Below are positions 7,422 through 14,165 of a stretch of 64,000 nt of DNA, piece after piece (within the stretch, counting starts at the first letter, position 1; every line of letters starts with the position of its first letter). Location of the stretch: assembly GCF_005848555.1 (NCBI RefSeq), contig NZ_CP040518.1:2991501-3055500 (forward strand), in the 5' to 3' direction. Below the pieces are notes generated by a model. That model was given only the letters and a program-made list of their open reading frames with translations, searched no databases and was not told the DNA's origin. This DNA is from Blautia sp. SC05B48 (GTDB taxonomy: Bacteria; Bacillota; Clostridia; Lachnospirales; Lachnospiraceae). A program made the translations under genes and the position numbers.

Positions 7422-8366
7422 ATGGCAGTTTTCAGAGTGGAGCGAAATACGGGATATACCGTTATGAGCAACCACCACTTGCGCAACAAAGAATTGTCCT
7501 TAAAGGCAAAGGGCTTGTTGTCGCAAATGCTGTCTTTGCCGGAGGATTGGGATTATACCCTTGCGGGCTTATCCCATATCAACCGGGAGAAGATCGACGC
7601 AATCCGCGAAGCGGTAAAGGAACTCGAAAAAGCCGGATATATCGTGCGCAGCCGGGAGCGCGACGAAAAGGGACGCTTGCGGGGCGCGGATTACGTCATA
7701 TACGAGCAGCCGCAGCCGCGAGAGCCGGAAGCAGCTACCAGCGGCGGACAGCCGCCTATATTGGATTTACCTACATTGGAAAATCCAACATTGGATAATC
7801 CAACGTTGGAAAAACCTACGCAGGAAAAACCTACGTTGGAAAATCCAACGCAATTAAATAAAGATATATCAAGTAAAGAACAATCAATTACGGATTTATC
7901 AAGTACCCATTCCTTTCCATTCCATTCCCTAAACCCCTTGCCCTTTGAGCAGGGCGAAGCGGCTACGCCGCCGGAAAGGAAAAGAACGGAAGCGAAAAGC
8001 AATAGCGCAGTAGAGATTTACAGGGAGATTATCAAGGACAATATCGAATACGACCATCTCATTCAAAACTGCAAAATTGACGCAGACCGCCTAAATGAGA
8101 TAGTTGACCTTATGCTGGAAACCGTCTGCACAGCGCGAAAGACAATCCGTATTGCCGGGGACGACTACCCCGCCGAATTAGTGAAATCAAAGTTTTTGAA
8201 GCTGAACAGCAGCCATATTGAGTTTGTTTTGGATTGCATGAGGGAGAACACAACCAAAGTGCGCAATATCAAGCAGTATTTGAAAGCGGTACTGTTCAAC
8301 GCGCCGAGTACCATTGACAGCTATTATACCGCCCTTGTCAATCACGACTTTTACGGCAGCAAATGA
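7422..8366 (+). CDS. DUF6017-type replication-initiator-like protein of integrative elements
   Basis: A 314-residue protein. The N-terminal region (about 1-100) is a winged-helix module with the well-conserved start 'MAVFRVERNTGYTVMSNHHLRNKELSLKAKGLLS', related to RepA N-terminal/DnaD-like domains. A proline-rich linker of repeated LENPT-type units follows (about 113-143). The C-terminal helical domain is the part classed as DUF6017. In conjugative elements this gene stands first in the transfer/replication module and is presumed to help replicate the excised circle (inference). RBS GAGGAAG; followed 36 bases later by the pcfB remnant. Confidence 0.85.
   Translation: MAVFRVERNTGYTVMSNHHLRNKELSLKAKGLLSQMLSLPEDWDYTLAGLSHINREKIDAIREAVKELEKAGYIVRSRERDEKGRLRGADYVIYEQPQPREPEAATSGGQPPILDLPTLENPTLDNPTLEKPTQEKPTLENPTQLNKDISSKEQSITDLSSTHSFPFHSLNPLPFEQGEAATPPERKRTEAKSNSAVEIYREIIKDNIEYDHLIQNCKIDADRLNEIVDLMLETVCTARKTIRIAGDDYPAELVKSKFLKLNSSHIEFVLDCMRENTTKVRNIKQYLKAVLFNAPSTIDSYYTALVNHDFYGSK
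7758..7847 (+). repeat. six 15-bp tandem repeats inside the DUF6017-type gene
   Basis: Six in-frame 15-base units of the form A(C/T)(A/G)TTGGAAAATCCA encode the pentapeptide T-L-E-N-P. Being 15 bases long they can expand or contract without breaking the frame. Confidence 0.85.
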
Positions 8367-8402
8367 GCATAGCCGCAGTTTACCGGGAAAGGAGTTGATA
8401 CC

Positions 8403-8798
8403 TTGCAGGAGGAAGTAACCCAAAAAACGATTGCCCTATCCGTCAATGTGGGAAAAGGCGCGGCAAGGCTTACCGAACAGGCGTTGCAAAAAGCAATCAA
8501 GAAGTTTTTGGAGCAGAAAAGCAAAGCCCCGCATGGGAAACAGACCATGCGGCAGCTTATGAAGCAAAATGCGGGTGTTTCCAACATCGAGATCACCGAC
8601 AGCAATATCAAAGCCTTTGAGAGTACCGCGAAGAAGTACAACATAGATTTTTCGCTGAAAAAGGTTAAGGGCGAACAGACCCGTTACCTTGTGTTTTTCA
8701 AAGGCAGGGACGCGGACGTTATGATCGCAGCGTTTCAAGAGTTTTCCGCAAAGAAGCTGAAACGCCGATTTCCTCTATCAAAAGGCGCTGCACGATAA
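8403..8798 (+). pseudogene. PcfB-family protein, 3' end lost by deletion
   Basis: The first ~121 residues match the PcfB/DUF3801 pattern of Gram-positive conjugative elements: 'GKGAARLTEQALQKAIKKFLEQ', 'GVSNIEITDSNIKAFE', 'RYLVFFKGRDADVMIAAFQEF'. Near 8768 the frame leaves the family and ends after nine foreign residues (FPLSKGAAR). The foreign DNA is the interior of a CD1108-type gene in another frame, so a deletion has joined the two genes and removed everything between, including the VirD4-like coupling protein and the VirB4 ATPase expected here. Start is a TTG with AAAGGAG upstream. Confidence 0.8.
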
Positions 8799-9452
8799 CC
8801 CCGCCCTTGCGCACTCTAACCCCATTTCCCGTTTTTGGCAGAAGCAGCGCATTAAAAAGCAGTATGCAAAGACGCTGAAAGCGGGCGGCAAGGTGAAAAA
8901 GACCGCCGAAGCCACCGCAAAGGCAGCGAAGAAAACCGCGCAGGAAACCAAACGGGCGACGTTCTTTGTCGTCCGGCATTGGAAAGGCTGCTTGCTTGTG
9001 GGCGGGATTGCCTTTATCGTGCTGCTGCTTTTCGGCGGCTTGTCCTCTTGCTCCCTCTTTGGCGGCAACAGCGGTAGCGGCTTGATTGCGTCGTCCTATC
9101 TTTCCGAGGACGCGGATATTACGGGCGCGGAAGCAGCTTACACCGATATGGAAGCAGAGTTACAGGATATGCTGAATAATATCGAGCGCGAATACCCCGG
9201 CTACGACGAATACCGGGTGAACGCAGACGAGATCGAGCATGACCCCTATGTGCTAATCTCTATCCTTTCCGCGCTGCATGAGGGCGTGTTTACCCTTGAT
9301 GAAGCGCAAAGCACCCTTGAAATGCTCTTTGAGAAACAGTATATCTTGACCGTTACGGAGGAAGTCGAGGTACGCTACCGCACCGAAACGAGGACGGACA
9401 GCGAGGGCAACGAATATGAGGTTGAAGTCCCATATAACTATTACATTCTTCA
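8770..9452 (+). pseudogene. CD1108-type NlpC/P60 conjugation protein, internal fragment
   Basis: The open frame reads 'FLYQKALHDNPALAHSNPIS', then a lysine/alanine-rich stretch, one membrane segment ('GCLLVGGIAFIVLLLFGGLSS'), and an extracellular part up to 'VEVPYNYYILH'. This is the N-terminal and middle part of the bifunctional cell-wall hydrolase that opens peptidoglycan during conjugation of Tn916-like elements. It lacks its own start (fused to pcfB near 8768) and its catalytic NlpC/P60 end. At about 9452 it runs into the relaxase gene lying on the opposite strand. Confidence 0.75.
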
Positions 9453-9778
9453 TTATGCAGATGGTCTTTATCGACGTGGGTTGTCAAAACAAACTCATAC
9501 TTGCCGCCTAACACCGCTTGCGCAAGTTCCATGCCGATTTTGTGCGCTTCTTCCGGCGTGGTTTCGCCTACCGCAAAGGATTGTATCAAGTGCCGCCCTA
9601 AATGTGTGCCGCGATCTCCGGCAGCTTCCCGCGTCCATGCAAACTCTATATCGGCGGTTTCCAGCCCGCAGCCGAAAGAGGACGCAAGCAGCTTTCCGTC
9701 TGTCTTTTCGGGATTTAAGATATAGTCTATTGCGGCCTTTAAGGTTGATTTAATAGGGTGCGTCTTTGTAACCGCCAT
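9452..9778 (-). pseudogene. relaxase (MobP/VirD2-type), N-terminal fragment
   Basis: The first ~109 residues are a clear relaxase N-terminus: 'MAVTKTHPIKSTLKAAIDYILNPEKTDGK' and the metal-binding motif start 'HVDKDHLHN'. The expected final histidine of the HxxxxHxHNH motif and the rest of the protein are missing because the gene stops at the deletion junction near 9452. The catalytic tyrosine region is at the extreme N-terminus in this family, but the protein cannot be functional in this form. Its start overlaps mobC by 40 bases, as in intact elements. Confidence 0.85.
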
Positions 9779-10068
9779 ATCTCGTCCACCGCCTTTTTTA
9801 TATCCTCAATGTCCTGCTGGTAAACCGCCCCCGTCGCGTTGGCGCGTTTGGCAATTTGATTGATGTTCCGGCTCACCGCTTGCAGTTCCCGGATATATGC
9901 TTTCGTGTCGCTTCGGTCAATGACAAGGATATACCCGTCAATCGCCATTTTGCGGAAGTATGCCCCATACTGCTTTATGGGAAGCTGCTTCATCTTCTCG
10001 TCGATCAGCCGCTTTTCTTCTTCCGTAACGTAAAACTTCATTTGGATATTTCTCTTTCGGTTTTCCAT
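9739..10068 (-). CDS. MobC-like relaxosome accessory protein
   Basis: A 109-residue protein with an N-terminal ribbon-helix-helix-like segment ('IQMKFYVTEEEKRLIDEKMKQL') and the MobC signature 'LQAVSRNINQIAKRANATG' near residues 63-82. Such proteins bind oriT and recruit the relaxase. It is complete while its relaxase partner is truncated, so it is a leftover of the transfer module. A possible oriT lies immediately upstream on its own strand (10076-10181). Confidence 0.88.
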   Translation of the reverse strand: MENRKRNIQMKFYVTEEEKRLIDEKMKQLPIKQYGAYFRKMAIDGYILVIDRSDTKAYIRELQAVSRNINQIAKRANATGAVYQQDIEDIKKAVDEIWRLQRRTLLNQP

Positions 10069-10075
10069 TTCCGCG

Positions 10076-10181
10076 CCGCCTTTCGGTATAAGGGTTTGGG
10101 ATTATCCCAACAAGCATTTTTCGCAAACGGGTACTCGTTTGCTGTGCTTGCTATCTACTCCATACCCCTACCGAAAGGCGG
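10076..10181. other. candidate oriT region
   Basis: Perfect 13-bp inverted repeats CCGCCTTTCGGTA (10076-10088) and TACCGAAAGGCGG (10169-10181) enclose a second palindrome, GCAAACG...CGTTTGC. The site is just upstream of mobC, the usual place of oriT in these elements. A position-based inference; the nick site is not identified. Confidence 0.5.
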
Positions 10182-10213
10182 TATTTGTTGCGCATTCCCT
10201 TGATTTTGGACGC

Positions 10214-10246
10214 AAAAAAAGATTGCAGCCGCCATGCGCTGCAATC
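10214..10246 (-). terminator. terminator of the XRE regulator
   Basis: GATTGCAGC (10221-10229) pairs with GCTGCAATC (10238-10246); on the minus strand the stem is followed by seven T. Confidence 0.8.
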
Positions 10247-10269
10247 TCCCGATTTCTCATATTGTGAGG

Positions 10270-10632
10270 TTAATCCTCTGCTTTTTCGACTTCCGTTATC
10301 TCCCTTGCTGTTGCGGTTACAATCCGTATGCCTTTATCGCTCATACCGTCCAGCAGCGCGTCAAGCTGCCGCCGCCCGGTGGATTTCTCCGCATTGCTGT
10401 TCGGGAAGAAAAATTGATCTACCGAAATATGATACCGGGTTACAAGGTCATAGAATACCTGTAAACTCGGCTGTTGTCCCTTGTTCTCGATATTCGCAAG
10501 GTAGCGCGGGGAAATATATAACTCGTCGCTTACCTTTTTGCGGCTCTCGCCGTATTCATTTCTCGCGGCTTTTATAGCTGCCCCGAAAGCCTTAAAGTCG
10601 TACAATGGTACGGGTCTTTTTGCCATTTTCAT
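10270..10632 (-). CDS. XRE-family transcriptional regulator of the element
   Basis: A 120-residue cytoplasmic repressor-like protein. The N-terminal helix-turn-helix (about residues 12-70) reads 'GAAIKAARNEYGESRKKVSDELYISPRYLANIENKGQQPSLQVFYDLVTRY', a standard XRE fold; the C-terminus 'GRRQLDALLDGMSDKGIRIVTATAREI' probably dimerises. It faces away from the promoter of the cargo cassette at 10720. Homologues in Tn916-like elements control transfer or excision genes. An in-frame second ATG at 10626 could be the real start. Confidence 0.88.
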   Translation of the reverse strand: MKMAKRPVPLYDFKAFGAAIKAARNEYGESRKKVSDELYISPRYLANIENKGQQPSLQVFYDLVTRYHISVDQFFFPNSNAEKSTGRRQLDALLDGMSDKGIRIVTATAREITEVEKAED

Positions 10633-10719
10633 TCACCCTGTTACATTTTACAGTTCACCTTTCTTTTTGGATATGTCCACACAATTCATATCATTAGGTT
10701 AAATACTTCCTGTTGTGTA

Positions 10720-10748
10720 TTGACAGTAGACTGATTTTCTGATAAAAT
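10720..10748 (+). promoter_or_regulatory. strong promoter of the leader/methyltransferase cassette
   Basis: A perfect TTGACA (10720-10725) and TAAAAT (10743-10748) are 17 bases apart. Transcription would start near 10755, just before an AAAGGAGG ribosome binding site and the leader peptide. Confidence 0.85.
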
Positions 10749-10776
10749 AAAATTTATGTAAAAGGAGGCGGCGTTT

Positions 10777-10803
10777 ATGTTGCATAGCATGCGTATTAGA
10801 TAA
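10777..10803 (+). CDS. eight-residue leader peptide MLHSMRIR
   Basis: An AAAGGAGG site at 10762-10769 precedes ATG at 10777; the frame encodes M-L-H-S-M-R-I-R and stops. The ending R-I-R fits the Arg-X-Arg motif at which macrolide- or ketolide-bound ribosomes stall in known resistance leaders such as ErmDL (which carries MRLR). Two terminator hairpins follow. The arrangement suggests ribosome stalling on this peptide controls readthrough into the downstream genes. Mechanism is inferred; the promoter, RBS and frame are seen directly. Confidence 0.7.
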   Translation: MLHSMRIR

Positions 10804-10823
10804 GCATTGAAAAAAAGGATTTT

Positions 10824-10847
10824 CCCATTTTCAACATGGGCTTTTTT
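10824..10847 (+). terminator. leader hairpin 1
   Basis: CCCAT (10824-10828) pairs with ATGGG (10836-10840) and is followed by CTTTTTT. It lies 20 bases after the leader stop codon, within reach of a stalled ribosome's influence. Confidence 0.65.
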
Positions 10848-10944
10848 GTCATGCTTATTTTGCGGATGCTATACAAAAAACTAACGACGTATAGATATAG
10901 TGCAAGCTATGCCTTAGTTTTGTTGTACTGCTCTGTGCATTATA

Positions 10945-10988
10945 AATGCAGGTCAATGCTCATGTTGAGGATTGACCTGCATTTTTTT
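10945..10988 (+). terminator. leader attenuator hairpin 2
   Basis: A perfect 13-bp stem, AATGCAGGTCAAT (10945-10957) with ATTGACCTGCATT (10971-10983), runs into eight T. It stands 25 bases before the next start codon and is a strong intrinsic terminator, so the genes downstream need readthrough. Confidence 0.88.
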
Positions 10989-11013
10989 GTGTAAAAAGGA
11001 CGAGTGAAATATA

Positions 11014-11199
11014 ATGCTTAAAAAATATTGGATAAAATGTCCGATTTGTAACGGAAAGACGAGAGTTCAAGTATTTCATAATACTGTATTAAAAGATTTT
11101 CCTCTTTTCTGCCCTAAATGCAAATTGACGCATATCATTGATGTAGAAAAATTAGAGATTGTAATCAAAAATACAGAAAAACAAACTTTTATTATTTAG
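11014..11199 (+). CDS. cysteine-rich KTR-domain protein
   Basis: A 61-residue protein of the small zinc-ribbon family found beside resistance genes in Tn916-like elements. Two CPxC knuckles (CPICNGKTR at about 9-17 and CPKC at about 34-37) should bind one zinc; the K-T-R that names the family is present. Function is unknown. It is the first gene after the attenuator and lies 16 bases before the methyltransferase gene, so the two are co-transcribed. Confidence 0.8.
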   Translation: MLKKYWIKCPICNGKTRVQVFHNTVLKDFPLFCPKCKLTHIIDVEKLEIVIKNTEKQTFII

Positions 11200-11215
11200 A
11201 AGAAAGGATATAAAA

Positions 11216-12199
11216 ATGAAACGTTTACCTAAATATACGCCTGCGGAAGTACGGAATGATCCATACGGATTTACTTACAAAGAAATGTCGGAAGTTATTG
11301 GCGAGAATGAAGCAAAAGCCTTATATGAAGAATTATATAAGCAATTACCACGCAAAAAAAATCTATCAATGTTGGTAAAAAATATTTGCAAAAGCAGTGA
11401 TACTGAAAAGTATGTTTACGAACTGAAAGACAACAAATACATTGAAACGGTTTTTATCAAGCGGCGAGATGGTGGAACTGTTTGCGTGAGCACACAAGTC
11501 GGTTGTCCTGTTGGTTGTATTTTTTGTGAGTCCGGGCGAAATGGCTTTGTTCGTAATCTAACATCGTCAGAAATCGTACAACAGATTATATTGTTGCGTC
11601 GAAAAGTAAACCGTATCGTTTTTATGGGTATGGGAGAGCCTTTATTCAATTATGACAACTTGATAAAAGCAATCCATATTCTCCGAGATAGATATGGGCT
11701 CAACTTTCCAACCGACGGCATTACCATATCAACAGTTGGTCCGGTCGATCAATTAAAAAAATTGCGCGAGGAACATCTTAAAATTCAGTTGACAATATCT
11801 TTACACGCAGCAACACAATCTGCAAGAAATCGTATTATTCCTCACATGCGCATATATGCTATTGAAGATGTTGTTAAGCAAGCCTTATCCTATTCTGAAA
11901 GGCATAATCGCAAAATTGTCTTTGCGTATTTGCTTTTACCGGGTATAAATGACCGGCCCTCAGATGTAAGACAACTTGCAAAATGGTTTCGGGGCAAAAA
12001 AGTTATGATTAACGTGTTACAATACAACCCAACAAGCAATTCAAGAATTAAAGCACCACAGAAACGGGAAATAGTTGCATTCAAACATCAATTAGAGCAA
12101 GCAGGACTTGAAGTTACTATGAGAGTTTCTCATGGCAGAGAGATTAACGCGGCTTGTGGACAGTTAGCTAACACATATAATAAATTCAAAAAAAAATGA
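11216..12199 (+). CDS. radical-SAM 23S rRNA methyltransferase of the RlmN/Cfr class
   Basis: A 327-residue enzyme. The radical-SAM cluster motif CX3CX2C is C97, C101, C104; C90 matches the mechanistic cysteine just upstream in RlmN, and the second mechanistic cysteine is C314 in 'AACGQL'. 'MGMGEPLFN' is the SAM-binding GGE-like motif. This family methylates A2503 of 23S rRNA; RlmN at C2 (housekeeping), Cfr at C8 (resistance to phenicols, lincosamides, oxazolidinones, pleuromutilins). The N-terminal region lacks the usual RlmN start, the gene is mobile cargo, more AT-rich than the element around it, and sits behind a leader attenuator. Those points favour a resistance role, but C2 versus C8 chemistry cannot be decided here. 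Confidence 0.85.
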   Translation: MKRLPKYTPAEVRNDPYGFTYKEMSEVIGENEAKALYEELYKQLPRKKNLSMLVKNICKSSDTEKYVYELKDNKYIETVFIKRRDGGTVCVSTQVGCPVGCIFCESGRNGFVRNLTSSEIVQQIILLRRKVNRIVFMGMGEPLFNYDNLIKAIHILRDRYGLNFPTDGITISTVGPVDQLKKLREEHLKIQLTISLHAATQSARNRIIPHMRIYAIEDVVKQALSYSERHNRKIVFAYLLLPGINDRPSDVRQLAKWFRGKKVMINVLQYNPTSNSRIKAPQKREIVAFKHQLEQAGLEVTMRVSHGREINAACGQLANTYNKFKKK

Positions 12200-12226
12200 T
12201 TAAAAGTGCCAGACGCATAGACGCAG

Positions 12227-12274
12227 AGCCGATAACGCATTAGGTCAAAAAACCTATGTGTTATCGGCTTTTTT
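12227..12274 (+). terminator. terminator of the methyltransferase cassette
   Basis: AGCCGATAACGCATTAGG pairs with CCTATGTGTTATCGGCT (one mismatch, one wobble), then a T tract. Confidence 0.88.
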
Positions 12275-12672
12275 ATTTAATATTGCGCAAAAGCCGCTGT
12301 TCCCTATTATAGAATGGATTGCGGGTAGTGTATTAAAGTCGCCCTTTTTTAAGGATACGGCGGTATCGGGGAGGTATCGCCGTGTCCATTTTTATTTACT
12401 GTAACCCGCCTAATGCTTTGCGGTCAAAAAAAGCTATGCTCCGCAAGCGGGATATTCCGGCTATGAATGTGAACTGTCAATACATTTAGCTACTGCTTAC
12501 ATTTCCTTTGCGCCCGTCCGCGTCTTGCGGACGGGCGCATTTTGCTTTTTTCAACTTTTTTCTGAAAAGCGCACTCAAGAGCCATCTCCCGAACGGGTAC
12601 GGAGCGAAAGGGGCAGAGAGGACAAGCCCTTAACTCCCGTCCTCTACTCCACGCGGGAAGGAGGTGAACTCT
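12275..12672 (+). other. non-coding spacer with two terminator-like hairpins
   Basis: About 400 bases with no believable gene. GGATACGGCGGTATC pairs with GGTATCGCCGTGTCC (12353-12387) and GCGCCCGTCCGC with GCGGACGGGCGC (12510-12538), both followed by T-rich tracts. Tn916-like elements have comparable spacers between the resistance gene and their regulatory genes. It separates cargo transcription from the regulatory module. Confidence 0.6.
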
Positions 12673-13110
12673 ATGGAGCTATCTTCTTCCGACAAGGAAA
12701 GAATACAACATCAGTACGACGCATTAGCAAAGAAAACTTTGGTCGGCGAAGCGAAAAGCCACCGCCGCACTCTTGCGAAACGCGCAGCACGCGAAGTTAC
12801 TTTTTCGGATTTGAGCGAAAGCGAACTCGCGCAGCTTTTCACAACGGACGAATACGAAAGCGATTATTTCCGTTTTCAAGTGTCCGGCTTTGATGTACTC
12901 GTCAAAAATGAACTGCTTGCCGAAGCCCTTAACGCTTTGCCCGAAAGGAAACGCGACATTATCCTTTTGTCCTACTTCTTGGATATGAGCGACGCGGAAA
13001 TTGGCGAACTGCTGAATGTTGTACGCACGACGGTTTTCCGGCACAGGAAATCCGCGCTTGCGAAAATCAAACAGTATTTGGAGGGAAAAGCAGATGATGA
13101 ATACCGTTAG
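12673..13110 (+). CDS. sigma-70-like regulator (Tn916 Orf7 type)
   Basis: A 145-residue protein with a region-4-like helix-turn-helix at the C-terminus: 'ALNALPERKRDIILLSYFLDMSDAEIGELLNVVRTTVFRHRKSALAKIK'. This is the Orf7-type sigma-factor-like protein of Tn916/Tn1549 elements, thought to control transfer functions. The start is the ATG at 12673 because AAGGAGGTG lies seven bases upstream; a GTG nine bases earlier overlaps that site. Its end overlaps the next gene by 17 bases. Confidence 0.88.
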   Translation: MELSSSDKERIQHQYDALAKKTLVGEAKSHRRTLAKRAAREVTFSDLSESELAQLFTTDEYESDYFRFQVSGFDVLVKNELLAEALNALPERKRDIILLSYFLDMSDAEIGELLNVVRTTVFRHRKSALAKIKQYLEGKADDEYR

Positions 13111-13336
13111 GAAGTCTGAAAATCTGTTGCCGTTCCCTGTCATTTCCGCAGCGGCAAACGGCGACACAACCGCCATGTGCGCGATCTTGAAGCACTACGA
13201 GGGTTACATAGCGAAACTTTGTACCCGCACGCTGAAAGACGACGCGGGCAATACCTATTCCTATGTGGACGAGGAAATGCGTAACAGGCTGCAAGTGCGC
13301 CTTATTACCCGCACCCTTGCTTTTCATGTAGGATAA
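13094..13336 (+). CDS. Orf8-type helix-turn-helix protein of Tn916-like elements
   Basis: Eighty residues, 'NLLPFPVISAAANGDTTAMCAILKHYEGYIAKLCTR', matching the Orf8-type helix-turn-helix domain proteins that accompany the sigma-like regulator in this element family. The ATG at 13094 gives the usual MMNTVRKSEN-like start; a longer upstream reading frame is only the overlap with the previous gene. Probably regulatory, by context. Confidence 0.85.
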   Translation: MMNTVRKSENLLPFPVISAAANGDTTAMCAILKHYEGYIAKLCTRTLKDDAGNTYSYVDEEMRNRLQVRLITRTLAFHVG

Positions 13337-13816
13337 TCTTTTAGCCCATGCGGGGAGCGTGTCCCCTTTCCACGCTTCCCGTTATGGGCTATTTGTCGTT
13401 CCGCAAAAGCATATCCGCTGTTGATGTGCTTTTGCAGGCCGACAAAGCCTATTGTTCTTTGACAAAGAAAGCGGCCTTTGGTGCGCAGCATAACAGGCAA
13501 ACGGGTACATTCCGTCTGTACCGAGCCAGTCGGCGGGTACGCCATGACAGCTTTTCCCCTACGGGGAAAAGTCGAGCGACAACTACCGCGCCGTAAAACA
13601 GGTTTAGCAGCTTGTGGGCGACGACATACAAGGCGGCACAATGATACTCCCGCGTTGAACACCCTCAAAGTATTGCGCGGCGCACCCATAAGCATGGGCC
13701 GGGGTGAAACTCCCGTGAGGTTGCAGCTAACAACCGCCCGTTTCAGCCTTATTTCTCATATCGTACAAGCCGGAGCGCATATTCTGTACTATGCCGCTAA
13801 CCGGGAGGGAAAGAAG
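13337..13816. other. 480-base non-coding region rich in hairpins
   Basis: No gene with a ribosome binding site is evident. AGCCCAT...ATGGGCT forms a long imperfect hairpin (about 13343-13390), AAAAGCATATC pairs with GATGTGCTTTT (about 13405-13435), and TTTTCCCC with GGGGAAAA (about 13553-13571). In intact elements xis-type small genes are found in this position; none is recognised here. Confidence 0.5.
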
Positions 13817-14071
13817 ATGATTACCAAGTTACAACTTCAACAAATGAGAAATGTTGATATTACACAGGTTGACCGCAGCACTTTGGTTGATATTCGTAAT
13901 ATCCATATTGACAGTTCTTTGCCAGCAGCAAAAAAAATGCAAAGCTACTTGGAGCAGATCGTCAATCCGTATTGTTTTCTTTGCGGCGATACGCCCGTAA
14001 GAATACGGTTTGTCGCAGAGGATAGAACGCTAAAGCAATCATTGTGCGATTACTTTTTAAGTCTGAAATAA
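13817..14071 (+). CDS. DUF6870-like small element protein
   Basis: Eighty-four residues with the pattern 'LQQMRNVDITQVDRSTLVDIRNIHIDSSLPAAKKMQSYLEQIVNPYCFLCGD...VRIRFVAEDRTLKQSL'. The same arrangement occurs in small proteins encoded just before the recombinase of Tn1549-like elements (DUF6870 as I recall it). A CxxC pair could bind metal. Function unknown; position hints at a role with the integrase. RBS GGGAGG upstream of 13817. Confidence 0.65.
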   Translation: MITKLQLQQMRNVDITQVDRSTLVDIRNIHIDSSLPAAKKMQSYLEQIVNPYCFLCGDTPVRIRFVAEDRTLKQSLCDYFLSLK

Positions 14072-14165
14072 CCGCCGACTTTCCCTAACTCTATGGGTAA
14101 GACCTTGTGATTACGGGGCGAAAATGGTATAATTAACTCGTAATTATAGGGGGAAAGGAGGTATA

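Noticed and set aside
7031..7798. Long open frame of 255 codons at the left of the integrative element
   Set aside because: It overlaps two better-supported genes in other frames, has an odd Arg/Gly-rich composition and no ribosome binding site; it is a shadow.
7758..7850. Regular short repeats that could suggest a CRISPR or microsatellite array
   Set aside because: The 15-base units are contiguous, without spacers, and encode an in-frame protein linker.
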